The notes under the pieces were generated by a model, which had not been told where the DNA came from, searched no databases, and was given only the letters and a program-made list of their open reading frames with translations. Positions 1 through 21,762 of a stretch of 41,153 nucleotides of DNA are shown piece by piece. Source of the DNA: Nocardia exalbida NBRC 100660. Its GTDB lineage: Bacteria > Actinomycetota > Actinomycetes > Mycobacteriales > Mycobacteriaceae. The position numbers and the translations under genes are program-made. How positions within the stretch are numbered: position 1 is the first letter of the stretch; each line of letters begins with the position of its first letter. The stretch is taken from positions 1-41,153 of the forward strand of contig NZ_BAFZ01000108.1 of assembly GCF_000308575.1 (NCBI RefSeq), read 5' to 3'.

Positions 1-422
1 ATCTCGCGCCGCGCGACGCCATGGGCGGCATGCCGATCACGCACTGGAGCACCGTCGGCGGTGACCTGCGCGTTCCGCATTTCGTCGGACTGCACGGCAT
101 CCAGGTGCTGCTGGTGGTGGCCGTCACCCTCGCCTGGCTCGCGCCGCGCTACCGCTGGCTGCGTACGGAACGCGCCCGCGCGGCCGTCGTGGGTGTGCTC
201 GCGGCCGGGTACGCCGGTCTGCTGGCGCTGGTCTTCTGGCAGGCGATGCGCGCTCAGTCACTGGTCCACCCGGACCCGGCCACCTGGCTGGCGGCAGGCG
301 GGCTCGTCGCGACCGTCGGAGCACTGCTCGGTGCGGTGTACCTGCGCCACCGCGACACCGGAGCCGCGCACCGCCACCCGGCAGCGGGGCCGGTCAGCGC
401 AGACGTTCCGCGTCACGGGTGA
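1..422 (+). CDS. C-terminal part of an integral membrane protein (5' end outside window)
   Basis: The reading frame is open from base 3 and ends at a TGA at 420-422, so the gene starts before the window. About 139 residues are visible. They contain three hydrophobic segments of membrane-span length, around GLHGIQVLLVVAVTLAWLA, AAVVGVLAAGYAGLLALVF and TWLAAGGLVATVGALLGAVY, separated by short Arg-rich loops, then a hydrophilic His/Pro-rich tail. The motif HFVGLHGIQVL sits just before the first visible span. I do not recognise a named family, and no catalytic motif is visible. Its last 29 bases overlap the convergent zinc-finger-like gene. It is clearly coding and membrane-bound; function unknown. 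Confidence 0.75.
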   Translation, partial: LAPRDAMGGMPITHWSTVGGDLRVPHFVGLHGIQVLLVVAVTLAWLAPRYRWLRTERARAAVVGVLAAGYAGLLALVFWQAMRAQSLVHPDPATWLAAGGLVATVGALLGAVYLRHRDTGAAHRHPAAGPVSADVPRHG

Positions 423-714
423 GCGCGACCAGAGTCCGGCCGAGCGCGGCCAGCTCCTCGGGCGTCGCGCCCTCCCCGATGGCGGTGGCGACGTCCTCGG
501 CGGCGCAGCGGGCCGCGAACCAGCGATCGGCCAGGTCGGCGGCCTCCTGGGCACTGAGCACCACCGCGTCGTCGGGAATTCCGGTTCCCTTCAAGCTGTT
601 GCGGTGTTCGTAGGCGCGTTGGCGACAGGACTGGCGGCAGTACCGGCGACGGCGGCCGGCCTCCGATTCCACGATCTCCCGCCCACACCACTGGCAGGAC
701 AAGCGGCGCGACAT
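394..714 (-). CDS. Small Cys-rich (zinc-finger-like) protein of unknown function
   Basis: This is a 106-residue protein beginning MSRRLSCQWCGREI; an in-frame start four codons upstream (MFCV) is possible but less natural. The N-terminus carries CxxC (SCQWCG) and, after a basic stretch, YCRQSCRQRAYEHR. This Cys2-Cys2 spacing looks like a small treble-clef or zinc-ribbon fold. The rest is an acidic, helical region (LSAQEAADLADRWFAARCAAEDVATAIGEG). It probably binds zinc and perhaps nucleic acid, but that is inference from the motif only. It is divergent from rbpA, with about 246 bases between the starts, and convergent with the membrane gene. No partner suggests a pathway. Confidence 0.75.
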   Translation of the reverse strand: MSRRLSCQWCGREIVESEAGRRRRYCRQSCRQRAYEHRNSLKGTGIPDDAVVLSAQEAADLADRWFAARCAAEDVATAIGEGATPEELAALGRTLVALTRDAERLR

Positions 715-845
715 GACGCAGAACACTAATCGCTCGCCACCCGCGATCCGCTCAGCGACCCCCGCCGCGAATCACCCGGCCTCGGGCGTGGCGAGGCCTG
801 CGCGACGCGGGCACTACAATGGAACGGTTCACCGCGGCCGCGTCG

Positions 846-873
846 GGAACTATCGGCGCAGGCCCGATCGTTG
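846..873 (+). promoter_or_regulatory. Candidate sigma-R/SigH-type promoter of rbpA
   Basis: GGAAC at 846-850 is followed after 19 bases by GTTG at 870-873. This matches the actinobacterial thiol-stress ECF consensus (GGAAT/C, 18-19 bases, GTT). It would place the transcript start near 880, about 80 bases before the rbpA start. In Streptomyces coelicolor rbpA is known to have a sigma-R-dependent promoter, which supports the reading. A separate TACAAT at 815-820 could be the -10 of a housekeeping promoter, but it lacks a good -35. Confidence 0.5.
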
Positions 874-960
874 TACGTAAGGTCCGGCGGGTGCCCCCGC
901 GCACTCGTGCGGACACGGTCGCAGCGCACGAAGACTCGAGCACACAGGGAGAGGCACACC

Positions 961-1296
961 ATGGCAGATCGCGTACTCCGAGGCAGTCGGCTCGGAGCGG
1001 TGAGCTACGAGACCGATCGCGACCACGACCTGGCTCCGCGTCGGATCGCCCGGTACCGGACCGACAACGGCGAGGAATTCGATGTTCCCTTCGCCGACGA
1101 CGCCGAGATCCCGCCGACCTGGCTGTGCCGCAACGGCCAGGAGGGCGTGCTGATCGAGGGCACCAGCCAGGAGACCAAGAAGGTCAAGCCGCCGCGCACG
1201 CACTGGGACATGCTGCTGGAGCGCCGCAGCAAGGAGGAGCTCGAGGAGTTGCTCAAGGAGCGCCTCGAACTGCTCAAGACCCGCCGCCGCGCCTGA
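961..1296 (+). CDS. rbpA: RNA polymerase-binding protein RbpA
   Basis: RbpA is an essential actinobacterial transcription factor that binds the RNA polymerase holoenzyme with group 1/2 sigma factors and stabilises the open complex. The product has 111 residues, the same length as the Mycobacterium tuberculosis protein. It starts MADRVLRGSRLGAVSYETDR, has the compact core (about residues 26-70, with IPPTWLCRNGQEG), the basic linker (KKVKPPRTHWDML, about 73-86) and a C-terminal sigma-interaction helix (SKEELEELLKERLELLKTRR). The ATG at 961 follows an AGGGAGAGG ribosome-binding site. It is monocistronic, ended by the hairpin at 1316-1349, with a probable thiol-stress promoter upstream. Identity is very secure. 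Confidence 0.97.
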   Translation: MADRVLRGSRLGAVSYETDRDHDLAPRRIARYRTDNGEEFDVPFADDAEIPPTWLCRNGQEGVLIEGTSQETKKVKPPRTHWDMLLERRSKEELEELLKERLELLKTRRRA

Positions 1297-1315
1297 CGGT
1301 CCGCGCTTCACGGAC

Positions 1316-1349
1316 AACGGCCGCCGCATCATCGGATGCGGCGGCCGTT
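1316..1349. terminator. Perfect 15-bp-stem hairpin between convergent genes
   Basis: AACGGCCGCCGCATC (1316-1330), loop ATCG, then the exact reverse complement (1335-1349). It lies in the 72-base gap between the stops of rbpA and the minus-strand ABC permease, so it can serve both strands. There is no long T-run on either side, as is common for actinobacterial terminators. Confidence 0.8.
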
Positions 1350-1368
1350 CGTGTCTCGCACACACCGG

Positions 1369-2244
1369 TCAGCGACTGGCCACCTTGCGGTAGCGCAGCA
1401 GCGCCAGCGGCACAGCGACCACGAGGATCGCCACCGAGCAGGCCACCGCGTACTCGACGCAGTGGTCGGCGGCCCAGCCGGTGGGCGGGACGAACGTGGG
1501 CGGCGAGTCGTTGTCGAACAACTTTCGCCCCGCCGCCGATACCGCGGTGATCGGATTCCACTCGGCGATCGTGCGCAGCGGGCCGGGCAGCGTCTCGGCC
1601 GAGATGAACGCCGAGGAGATGAACGTCAGCGGGAACAGCCAGATCAGCCCGGCGCTCTGCGCCACCTCGACGGTCGGTGACAGCAAACCGGTCAGCGCGC
1701 CGATCCAGGACATCGCGAACGCGAACAGCAGGATCACCGCGAACGCCAGCACGGCATCGGTGACGCTGCCGTGAATGCGCCAGCCGACCACGTACCCGCA
1801 TCCGACCATCACCGCCAGGCTCAGGATGTTCACCACGAGGTCCGACAGCGTGCGGCCCATCAGCACGGCCAGCCGTGACATCGGCAGCGCCCGCATCCGG
1901 TCGATGATGCCCTTCTGTAAGTCCCCGGCCAGTCCGACCGTGGTGAACGCGGCATTGAACGCGACCGTCTGGGTGAAGATGCCCGCGAGCAGGAATTCCC
2001 GGTACTGGCCCCCGCCCAGTGAGGCGCCGAAGATGTAGGCGAACAGGAACACGAACATCAGCGGCTGGATCGTCGCGGTCACCAGCAGCGTGGGCACGCG
2101 CAGGATGGTCAGCAGATTGCGGTGGGCGACGATCGCGCTGTCCCGGAACAGCCGCAGGCGCGGAGCGGAATTCGGCTGCGCGGCGGCTTTTCTCGGCTCC
2201 GGCTCCGCCTTCGGGGTGGCCTCCCCCACCATTGCCGTGCTCAC
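1369..2244 (-). CDS. ABC-2 type (DrrB-like) exporter permease
   Basis: This 291-residue protein is the membrane half of an exporter, pairing with the ATPase just upstream. After a charged N-terminus (about 40 residues) come RDSAIVAHRNLLTILRVP, typical of the DrrB/ABC-2 family entry, and about six hydrophobic spans. The conserved cytoplasmic loop KGIIDRMRALPMSRLAVLMGR lies between spans two and three, and a late segment reads LPGPLRTIAEWNPITA, also an ABC-2 hallmark. The GTG start at 2244 overlaps the ATPase stop as GTGA and has GAGGAG eight bases upstream, so translation is probably coupled. Being the last gene of the synthetase operon, it most likely exports the peptide or gives self-protection; that substrate is inferred from position. 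Confidence 0.88.
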   Translation of the reverse strand: MSTAMVGEATPKAEPEPRKAAAQPNSAPRLRLFRDSAIVAHRNLLTILRVPTLLVTATIQPLMFVFLFAYIFGASLGGGQYREFLLAGIFTQTVAFNAAFTTVGLAGDLQKGIIDRMRALPMSRLAVLMGRTLSDLVVNILSLAVMVGCGYVVGWRIHGSVTDAVLAFAVILLFAFAMSWIGALTGLLSPTVEVAQSAGLIWLFPLTFISSAFISAETLPGPLRTIAEWNPITAVSAAGRKLFDNDSPPTFVPPTGWAADHCVEYAVACSVAILVVAVPLALLRYRKVASR

Positions 2245-3229
2245 GACATGATCTCCTCTTGTACGTCGTCGGTCTCCGGTTCCGTGGCGGGCGCGCCTCC
2301 CGGTTTGCCGGTGAGGGAAAGGAATACGTCGTCGAGGCTCGGCCGGTGCACGTTCGCGTCGACCACGCAGACACCCGCGTCGTCGAGCCTGCGCAGTGCC
2401 TCCACCATGGTGCGCGAACCGTCGCCGACCACCACCGACACCTCGTCGGTGCCCGCCTCGTGGCCGGGCTCGCCGACGCCGATCTGCGCCAGGACGACCA
2501 GCGCGGGCTCGGCGGCCTGCCCGGCGGCCAGGGTGACGGTGAGGCGGTCGCCACCGATCGAGGTCTTCAGCTCGTCGGCCGAGCCGCGGGCGATGACCCG
2601 CCCGTGGTCGATGACGGTGATGCGGTCGGCCAGCAGGTCGGCCTCTTCGAGATACTGCGTGGTGAGCAGCACCGTGGTCCCGTCGTCGACGAGCTCGCCG
2701 ATCACCCGCCACATGTCCAGCCTGCCGCGCGGGTCCAGACCGGTGGTCGGCTCGTCCAGCACCACCACGGCGGGCCTGGCGACCAGCGCGCCGGCGAGGT
2801 CGAGCCGCCGGGCCATGCCACCGGAGTAGGTTCCTGCCCTGCGGTGCGCGGCGTAGTCGAGCCCGAGGACGCCGAGCAGTTCGGTGGCCCGGGCCGAGGC
2901 CTGGCGTTGCGACATCCCGTACAGCCGGGCCACCATGCGCAGGTTCTCGTAGCCGGACAGGTTGCCGTCGACGGCGGCGTACTGGCCGGACAGGCCGATC
3001 CTTTTGCGCGCCGCGGCGGGATCGCGCAGCACGTCGATCCCCGCTACCCGCACCGACCCGGCGGACGGTTTCAGCAGCGTGGTGACGATCCGCACGGTCG
3101 TCGTCTTACCCGCGCCGTTCGGGCCGAGCAGGCCCATCACGGTGCCGGTGGGGATTCGTAGGTCGACCTCGTCCAGCACGCGGACCCGGCCGTAGTTCTT
3201 CACCAGGCCGGTTACCTCCACCGCGAAGC

Positions 3230-3233
<4 letters not shown>
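2241..3233 (-). CDS. DrrA-family ABC exporter ATPase
   Basis: A 330-residue nucleotide-binding subunit of an antibiotic/peptide exporter. Visible motifs are Walker A GPNGAGKTT (about residues 37-45), Q-loop Gln84, signature YSGGM (136-140), Walker B VVVLDEP (156-162) and LLTTQYLEEAD, where the usual switch histidine is Gln, as in DrrA proteins. A C-terminal extension of about 100 residues ends in PSLDDVFLSLTGK, the DrrA-type tail. I chose GTG at 3233 because AAGGAGA lies about eight bases upstream and the GTG overlaps the synthetase stop as GTGA; a longer GTG at 3260 has a worse site. Tight coupling to the synthetase suggests stoichiometric co-expression and export of its product. Confidence 0.93.
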
Positions 3234-16873
<13,640 letters not shown>

Positions 16874-17252
16874 CAATCACTCCGTTCTGCCGCTGTTGAC
16901 GCAACTCCCCGAGCACCACCCCAGCAAGCGCGCGCGCCAGCTGTAGGACGTGATCCACGCCCTATGATTCGGAGCGTCGCATCAACCGGATTGCCGACGT
17001 TTTGGATTTGTGTCACATCCAACGTCCTTGGCAGAAGGCCACTTTGGTTGGTTACATTTCCGCAAACATTGCGACTCGACTAGGTCGATCCGAAGCAAAA
17101 CGGGCCCTGACCAGACCGTTCGATGGTACCCCGGCGAGCGCCTACGTTGTCTGGCGAACAGTGCGCAACTTAATTACGCACCTTCACTTCCGGGACAATG
17201 GGGGCAAGAACATACCAAATGTTCGGTTAACTTCCGGTCGGCGGGGAAAAAT
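16874..17252 (-). promoter_or_regulatory. Upstream region of the NRPS operon with two inverted repeats
   Basis: This 379-base gap between the lnt stop and the synthetase start is visibly poorer in G+C than its surroundings. It holds an interrupted inverted repeat at 16996-17026 (arms GACGTTTTGGAT and ATCCAACGTC, 9-base centre), about 120 bases upstream of the start codon. It also holds a 21-bp imperfect palindrome at 17161-17181 (GTGCG at one end, CGCAC at the other, 8 of 10 pairs matching). Both are reasonable operator candidates. I see no iron-box (IdeR-like) sequence and no convincing -35/-10 pair. Confidence 0.5.
16996..17026. repeat. Interrupted inverted repeat upstream of the NRPS gene
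   Basis: Left arm GACGTTTTGGAT, centre TTGTGTCAC, right arm ATCCAACGTC. The arms pair over ten bases if two extra Ts in the left arm are skipped. No T-run follows on the minus strand, so an operator is more likely than a terminator of lnt. Confidence 0.5.
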
Positions 17253-18947
17253 CTAGCGTTCGCCGACGAGACCGGGCGTCGGCCGGGCCCTGCGCGCAGC
17301 TCGCCGCCGGGCGACCGCGGCCAGCGCGGCGGCAGCCGTCAGAATAACGAAAATCCGCTCCGGCGCAGGACCTATTCGCGTTGCGAGAGTGGTGTCGTCC
17401 CGCAACGGAAGCTCCGCGACCAAAGCGGCGGGCACGAATAACGCGGTTTCCTGCCGGATAGTGCCGTCGGCGCTGATAATGGCGCTCACGCCCGAGGTGG
17501 CCGCGACGACCAGCGATCGTCCGTGCTCGACGGCACGAATGCGAGACATGGCCAGTTGCTGATAAGTCATCTCGCTGTCGCCGAAGGTCGCGTTGTTCGT
17601 CGGCACGGTGAGCAACTGCGCACCCGCGCGCAGCGCGTCCTCGAACGACCGGTCGAAGGCCACTTCATAGCACGTCGCGACACCGATGTCGATACCCGCC
17701 GCGTGCACAACTCCGTCACCATTTCCCGGTACGAAATATCCGGCCCGATCGGCGTATTCGGAGAAAAGCCGGAAAAAACTCCGCATCGGCAGGTATTCCC
17801 CGAAGGGCTGGATGATCTTCTTGTCGTGGCGCTCACCCGGGCCCGCCGCGCCATTCCACACCATCACCGAGTTGGTCGTCGTCCGGTCCTGGTTGATCAG
17901 CACGGCGCCGACCAGGATGGGCGCGCCGATCCGCTCGGAGGCCGCGGTGATCAGGGCGGCGGCGTCGGTATTGCGCAGCGGATCGATGTCGGAGGAGTTC
18001 TCCGGCCAGATCACCACATCGGGGCGCGGCGCGCGGCCCGCCGCCACCTCCTCGGCCAGTTCTTCGGTGCGCCGGACGTGGTTGTCCAGCACGGCCCGCC
18101 GTTGCGCGTTGAAGTCCAGCCCCAGGCGCGGCACGCTGCCCTGGATCGCCGCGACCGTGACCGTTCGGACGCCGACGTCCGGATCGGGCAGCGCGGATCG
18201 CAGCAGCAAACCGGTGAGCGGCACAACGAGCACGGTGAAAATCACCGCGGCGTATCCGAGTCGGGTCGCGGGACCGCGCACGGCGCCCGGTCCGAGCGGA
18301 CCGGTCTCGTCAGCGCCGGTTTCGCACCCGCCTCCGGGGGTAAGCGAGGATTGGAGCAGGGCGACCAACGCCGCCGTAGCGGTACCGGTGAGCGCCACCG
18401 CGAACCCGACCAGCGGGGCGCCACCGACCGCTGCCAGCGACAGGAACCAACCGTCGGCCTGTCCGAACGCCAAACGCCCCCACGGGAACCCGCCGAACGG
18501 GAAGCTGGATCTGCCCCATTCGGCCGCCGTCCATGCCGATGCCACCCACAGCGGCCAGCCGGGCAACGTACCGACGAGCCGGCCGAGCAGACCGAAGACC
18601 CCCACGTACAGCCCGCAGACGAGGGACAGCGCCAGCCACGGCAGCGGCCCGACGTAGATGCCGGTCCACGGCAGCAGCGGCACGAAAAACGCCAGTCCGG
18701 CCAGCAATCCGTAGCCGAAGCCAGCCCGCAGCCGACCGTCGCCGCGTACGGCGAGGGTGAGTATCGCAACGCCGAGCGGCGCGAGAAACCACCACGGCCT
18801 GGGCGGAAAACTGCCGAACAACAGCAGTCCCGCGACGATCGCCGCCACCGAGCGCGCCGTCACCGGATGCCCGCGTAATACCGCGGACACCTTCCGCCCC
18901 ATCCCTAGCGCTCGCTCCCGCACCATCACTCGGCCACTGCCCACCAT
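17253..18947 (-). CDS. lnt: Apolipoprotein N-acyltransferase
   Basis: Lnt adds the N-terminal acyl chain to lipoproteins in the plasma membrane. The 564-residue product has an N-terminal block of about six to seven membrane spans (about residues 30-250) with the conserved GRSSFPFGGFPWGRL stretch, then an extracytoplasmic nitrilase-fold domain from about 262. The catalytic triad is visible: Glu316 in VVIWPENSS, Lys376 (or 377) before PFGEYLP, and Cys426 in GVATCYEVAFD. A last hydrophobic segment (about 532-548) ends the protein. The start is uncertain: ATGs at 18947, 18926 and 18902 are in frame, none with a strong ribosome-binding site. In mycobacteria lnt is next to or fused with ppm1 and beside rbpA; here the peptide synthetase lies between. 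Confidence 0.93.
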   Translation of the reverse strand: MVGSGRVMVRERALGMGRKVSAVLRGHPVTARSVAAIVAGLLLFGSFPPRPWWFLAPLGVAILTLAVRGDGRLRAGFGYGLLAGLAFFVPLLPWTGIYVGPLPWLALSLVCGLYVGVFGLLGRLVGTLPGWPLWVASAWTAAEWGRSSFPFGGFPWGRLAFGQADGWFLSLAAVGGAPLVGFAVALTGTATAALVALLQSSLTPGGGCETGADETGPLGPGAVRGPATRLGYAAVIFTVLVVPLTGLLLRSALPDPDVGVRTVTVAAIQGSVPRLGLDFNAQRRAVLDNHVRRTEELAEEVAAGRAPRPDVVIWPENSSDIDPLRNTDAAALITAASERIGAPILVGAVLINQDRTTTNSVMVWNGAAGPGERHDKKIIQPFGEYLPMRSFFRLFSEYADRAGYFVPGNGDGVVHAAGIDIGVATCYEVAFDRSFEDALRAGAQLLTVPTNNATFGDSEMTYQQLAMSRIRAVEHGRSLVVAATSGVSAIISADGTIRQETALFVPAALVAELPLRDDTTLATRIGPAPERIFVILTAAAALAAVARRRAARRARPTPGLVGER

Positions 18948-19811
18948 CGGACCGGCGACCGCCGGTCAGCCGCCGACCGCCGTGGGGCCGACCGGCACGA
19001 CGCCGGACGCACCCCACCGAAGGATCGCCGCTCGGCATATCCCGAACGACGAGATGATGTGGCGTTCGTCACACGAAAAGTCAAGGCCGCCACAAGCGGC
19101 CCGGCCGGGCAGCCCTCGGCGCACCGGTCGGACCGAGCCGGACCGGCGGCGATCTCACGCCGCACGACCGGCTCGACCCGAGCACGGCGCAGAACTACGC
19201 CAGCCACGACCGCATCCGGGCAATCGGGCGTCCACCTGAGAATCGTCACCAGCCACCGGATCGTTAACCGCCGCTGCCACGATGTCGGCTTCCTGATCGC
19301 ATTCCTCCGGAAAAACCGGCAATTCCCGGCCGGAACCAGCGAACCGGTAGCCCGAGTTGGCGCCGGGTGAACTCGCCACTCGAACGTGCGAGGCCGCTGC
19401 CTCGCAGTCCCGTCCGCGCTCGCACCGCCGCTCTTCCGGGAACCCGCCGCTCTGGCACTCAGTGCCATGCCCGTCCTCGTACCGGCGCGGTAGCGCCACA
19501 CGGCGGACAGGTGGCGGCCCGAGTTCCGCCGGGTCATCGAGCGTAAGCATCCCGCTGTCCGGCGATCAGGCCTGAGAAACCCGGTTACCGCACTCCCGCA
19601 AACGCACTCCGCTCGGCGGACTTCATCTTTTGTGACTGCCCTCCACGCACGCTCCGGACTGGACGCCGGCTGCCCTGCGGTCGTCGGCTGGAGATACGGC
19701 GTCCGCCGTTCGGCCGACCTGGGGCCCGTAGAGGGAAAGCGAGAGGGGAATGTCCGGCCCAATTTACGTACCCGAGGGCCGGGAGCCGTCGCGGGCTCCG
19801 CGGCCGCCCGC
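18948..19811. other. 864-bp stretch with no credible gene
   Basis: Open frames exist on both strands (for example 18926-19822 minus and 19155-19550 minus), but their translations are low-complexity, Arg/Pro/Ser-rich and show no domain or motif. Frames break often compared with the flanking genes, and I see no ribosome-binding site that fits. It may be a decayed gene or untranslated DNA. A hairpin with arms CGGCCC/GGGCCG (19755-19760 and 19776-19781) lies 31 bases past the amidohydrolase stop and could terminate that gene. Confidence 0.6.
19755..19781 (-). terminator. Possible terminator hairpin after the amidohydrolase gene
   Basis: Arms CGGCCC and GGGCCG separated by 15 bases, just downstream of the minus-strand amidohydrolase. 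The stem is only six perfect pairs and lacks a T-run, so the call is weak. Confidence 0.3.
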
Positions 19812-21410
19812 TCATCGCGCATAGATCGTCACTCCCCGGTGCACGGTACGCAGGCACGTGGGCAGCGGTGCGTCCGGTTCGAGCGCGGGCAACCCCGGCA
19901 CGCGCGACCGCGGGTCCGTGGACCAGCGCTGCACCGAGTCGGCGGCCGCGGCGACGACGAGTTCGCCGGTATCCCAGATCGCGTAGGAAGCGGGCGCGCC
20001 GGGTACCAGGGTGCCCGCCACCCCGTCGCGGACGCCGCCCGCGCGCCAAGCGCCGCGGGTGGCCGCTGCGAACGCGGCGCGCGGGGACAAGCCGTGGCCG
20101 GGGGTGCGGTGAGCGGTCGCGGCACGCACCGCCGCCCACGGGTCGAGCGCGGTGACCGGGGCGTCGGAGCCGATCGCCAGGGCGACGCCCGCGGAGGCCA
20201 TGGCGGCGAACGGGTTCAACGCCGCGGCGCGCTCGGCGCCGAGCCGCGCGGCGTACATGCCGCCCGGCCCACCCCACGCGGCGTCGAATCCCGGTTGCAC
20301 ACTGGCGATCACACCCCAGCGCGCCAGGCGGGCGATGTGCTCGCCGTGGACGAGCTCGGCGTGTTCGACGCGATGCCCGAGTGCCGCGACCGCCGGGACG
20401 CCGAGTTCGGTGACCACCCGTTCGACACCGGCGAGGACGGCGTCCATGGCGGCGTCGCCGATCGCGTGGAATCCGGCCTGGATACCGGCGACGGTGCAGG
20501 CGCGGACGTGGACGGCGATCGCCTCGGCGTCGAGATAGCTTCGGCCGCAGCCGGATTCGTCGGCATAAGGCGCACGCAGCCATGCGGTATGCGATCCGAG
20601 GGAGCCGTCGACGAACAGGTCACCGCCGAGGGCGTGCACCCCGAGTTCGTCGATCAGGGCGCGGGCCTGCTCGGCGCTACCCACCGCCTCGCCCCAATAG
20701 GCCCGGACCTGGACGCCGTGTTCGAATTCGAGCAGTTCGCGCACGTCGGCGCGGCCCGCGATCTCCGGGCCAGCGCACTCGTGGACCGCGACGACACCGC
20801 GCGCGGCGGCGTGGTCGAGTGCCACGGCGCGCGCTCGATCCCGTTGCGCCCGGGTGAGATTCGCGAGCGCGGCGGCGCGCACCGCGTGATGGGCGGCGGC
20901 GCGTACGGGCTCGCCACGGGTGAATCCGTCGGTGCCGGGCAGTTCGGGCCGCGCGTCCAGCAACGCCGAGGACGCCACCGCGGAGTGCGCGTCCACCCGC
21001 GAAAGGTAGACGTGCCTGCCCGCACCCGCCGCCGTGTCGAGCTCCTCGACGGTGGGCGGCCGTCCCTCCGGCCAGGTGGTCTCGTCCCAGCCGTCGCCCA
21101 GGATCGCGCCGTCGGGCTGTGCCTCGGCGAACTCGCGCAGCAACCGCAGGCAGTGCTCGAGCGACCGGGTGGCCGAGAGGTCGAGCCCGGTCGATTTCAG
21201 GCCCAGCGCGGTGACGTGCACGTGCGGATCGACGAACGCGGGCGCGACGAAGGCGCCGTCGAGGTCGACGATCTCGGCCTCCGGGTGCAGCGCGCGACCC
21301 GGTTGCTCGGCGCCCAGCCAGACGACGGTGCCGTCGCTCACCGCCATCGCCGTGGCGTCGGGTGAACTGGCACTGTAGAAACGACCGCCGATCAGCAACT
21401 GGGTACTCAC
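19812..21410 (-). CDS. YtcJ-type amidohydrolase (amidohydrolase family 3)
   Basis: A 532-residue metal-dependent hydrolase of the amidohydrolase superfamily; members act on N-substituted amides, but the substrate of this clade is unknown. A small N-terminal beta domain precedes the barrel, which starts at AFVDPHVHV with metal ligands His63 and His65. Further ligand regions are GFHAIGDAAMD, LGHRVEHAELV and AIGSDAPVTALDPW (the late Asp). LFVDGSLGSHTA is a typical YtcJ segment. The C-terminus returns to the beta domain (GTLVPGAPASYAIWD). The GTG at 21410 gives a natural MSTQLLIGGRFYS start. It is probably cytosolic, as no signal peptide is visible, and transcribed with the small downstream-facing genes on the same strand. 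Confidence 0.92.
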   Translation of the reverse strand: MSTQLLIGGRFYSASSPDATAMAVSDGTVVWLGAEQPGRALHPEAEIVDLDGAFVAPAFVDPHVHVTALGLKSTGLDLSATRSLEHCLRLLREFAEAQPDGAILGDGWDETTWPEGRPPTVEELDTAAGAGRHVYLSRVDAHSAVASSALLDARPELPGTDGFTRGEPVRAAAHHAVRAAALANLTRAQRDRARAVALDHAAARGVVAVHECAGPEIAGRADVRELLEFEHGVQVRAYWGEAVGSAEQARALIDELGVHALGGDLFVDGSLGSHTAWLRAPYADESGCGRSYLDAEAIAVHVRACTVAGIQAGFHAIGDAAMDAVLAGVERVVTELGVPAVAALGHRVEHAELVHGEHIARLARWGVIASVQPGFDAAWGGPGGMYAARLGAERAAALNPFAAMASAGVALAIGSDAPVTALDPWAAVRAATAHRTPGHGLSPRAAFAAATRGAWRAGGVRDGVAGTLVPGAPASYAIWDTGELVVAAAADSVQRWSTDPRSRVPGLPALEPDAPLPTCLRTVHRGVTIYAR

Positions 21411-21450
21411 GAGGCACCAGTCTGCCGTATGCCCGATCCGGCGGTTTCGG

Positions 21451-21705
21451 TCAGCCGTTCAGCAGGGGGTGGCGCGCCAGATCCTCCGGCTGCGCCAGCA
21501 CCGCCATCACTTCCGCGTATTCCGGCGGCGCACCGCCGGTCGCCGCGGCCGCCGGGGGCAGGCAGCCCGCCTCCACGGCGATCAGCTCCAGCCGCAGCGC
21601 CGCGGCCGTGAATCCGGAAATCGACTGTCCCGCAGCGGCCGCCGCTCGTTTGACCGCGGCAGCCAGCTCCTCGCTCACCGTTACGGTGAGTTGCTCGGTG
21701 GCCAT
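21451..21705 (-). CDS. Orphan ribbon-helix-helix (antitoxin-like) protein
   Basis: An 84-residue protein starting MATEQLTVTVSEELAAAVKR. One beta strand followed by two helices (AAAAAGQSISGFTAAALRLEL) fits the ribbon-helix-helix DNA-binding fold, usually found in antitoxins and small repressors. The C-terminal half is Ala/Pro-rich (YAEVMAVLAQPEDLARHPLLNG), where an antitoxin's toxin-binding tail would be. No PIN, RelE or other toxin gene is adjacent: the neighbours are fxsA 57 bases upstream and the amidohydrolase 40 bases downstream. It could be an autonomous repressor. Fold assignment is inference from sequence pattern. Confidence 0.65.
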   Translation of the reverse strand: MATEQLTVTVSEELAAAVKRAAAAAGQSISGFTAAALRLELIAVEAGCLPPAAAATGGAPPEYAEVMAVLAQPEDLARHPLLNG

Positions 21706-21762
21706 CGCGCCACGATAGCCCTTCGCGGCGCGACAGGGAACCGGGTACGCCGACTCCGACGC

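Noticed and set aside
16874..16876. TTG at 16876 as NRPS start
   Set aside because: The adjacent ATG at 16873 has GGAG at six bases; the TTG would have only three bases of spacing.
17002..17256. 84-codon plus-strand frame in the NRPS upstream gap
   Set aside because: No ribosome-binding site or recognisable motif, and it overlaps the likely regulatory repeat and the end of lnt.
18926..19822. 298-codon minus-strand frame and a 131-codon frame (19155-19550) between lnt and the amidohydrolase
   Set aside because: Both translations are rich in Arg, Pro, Ser and Cys without domain pattern. The larger one also overlaps both real neighbours in other frames.
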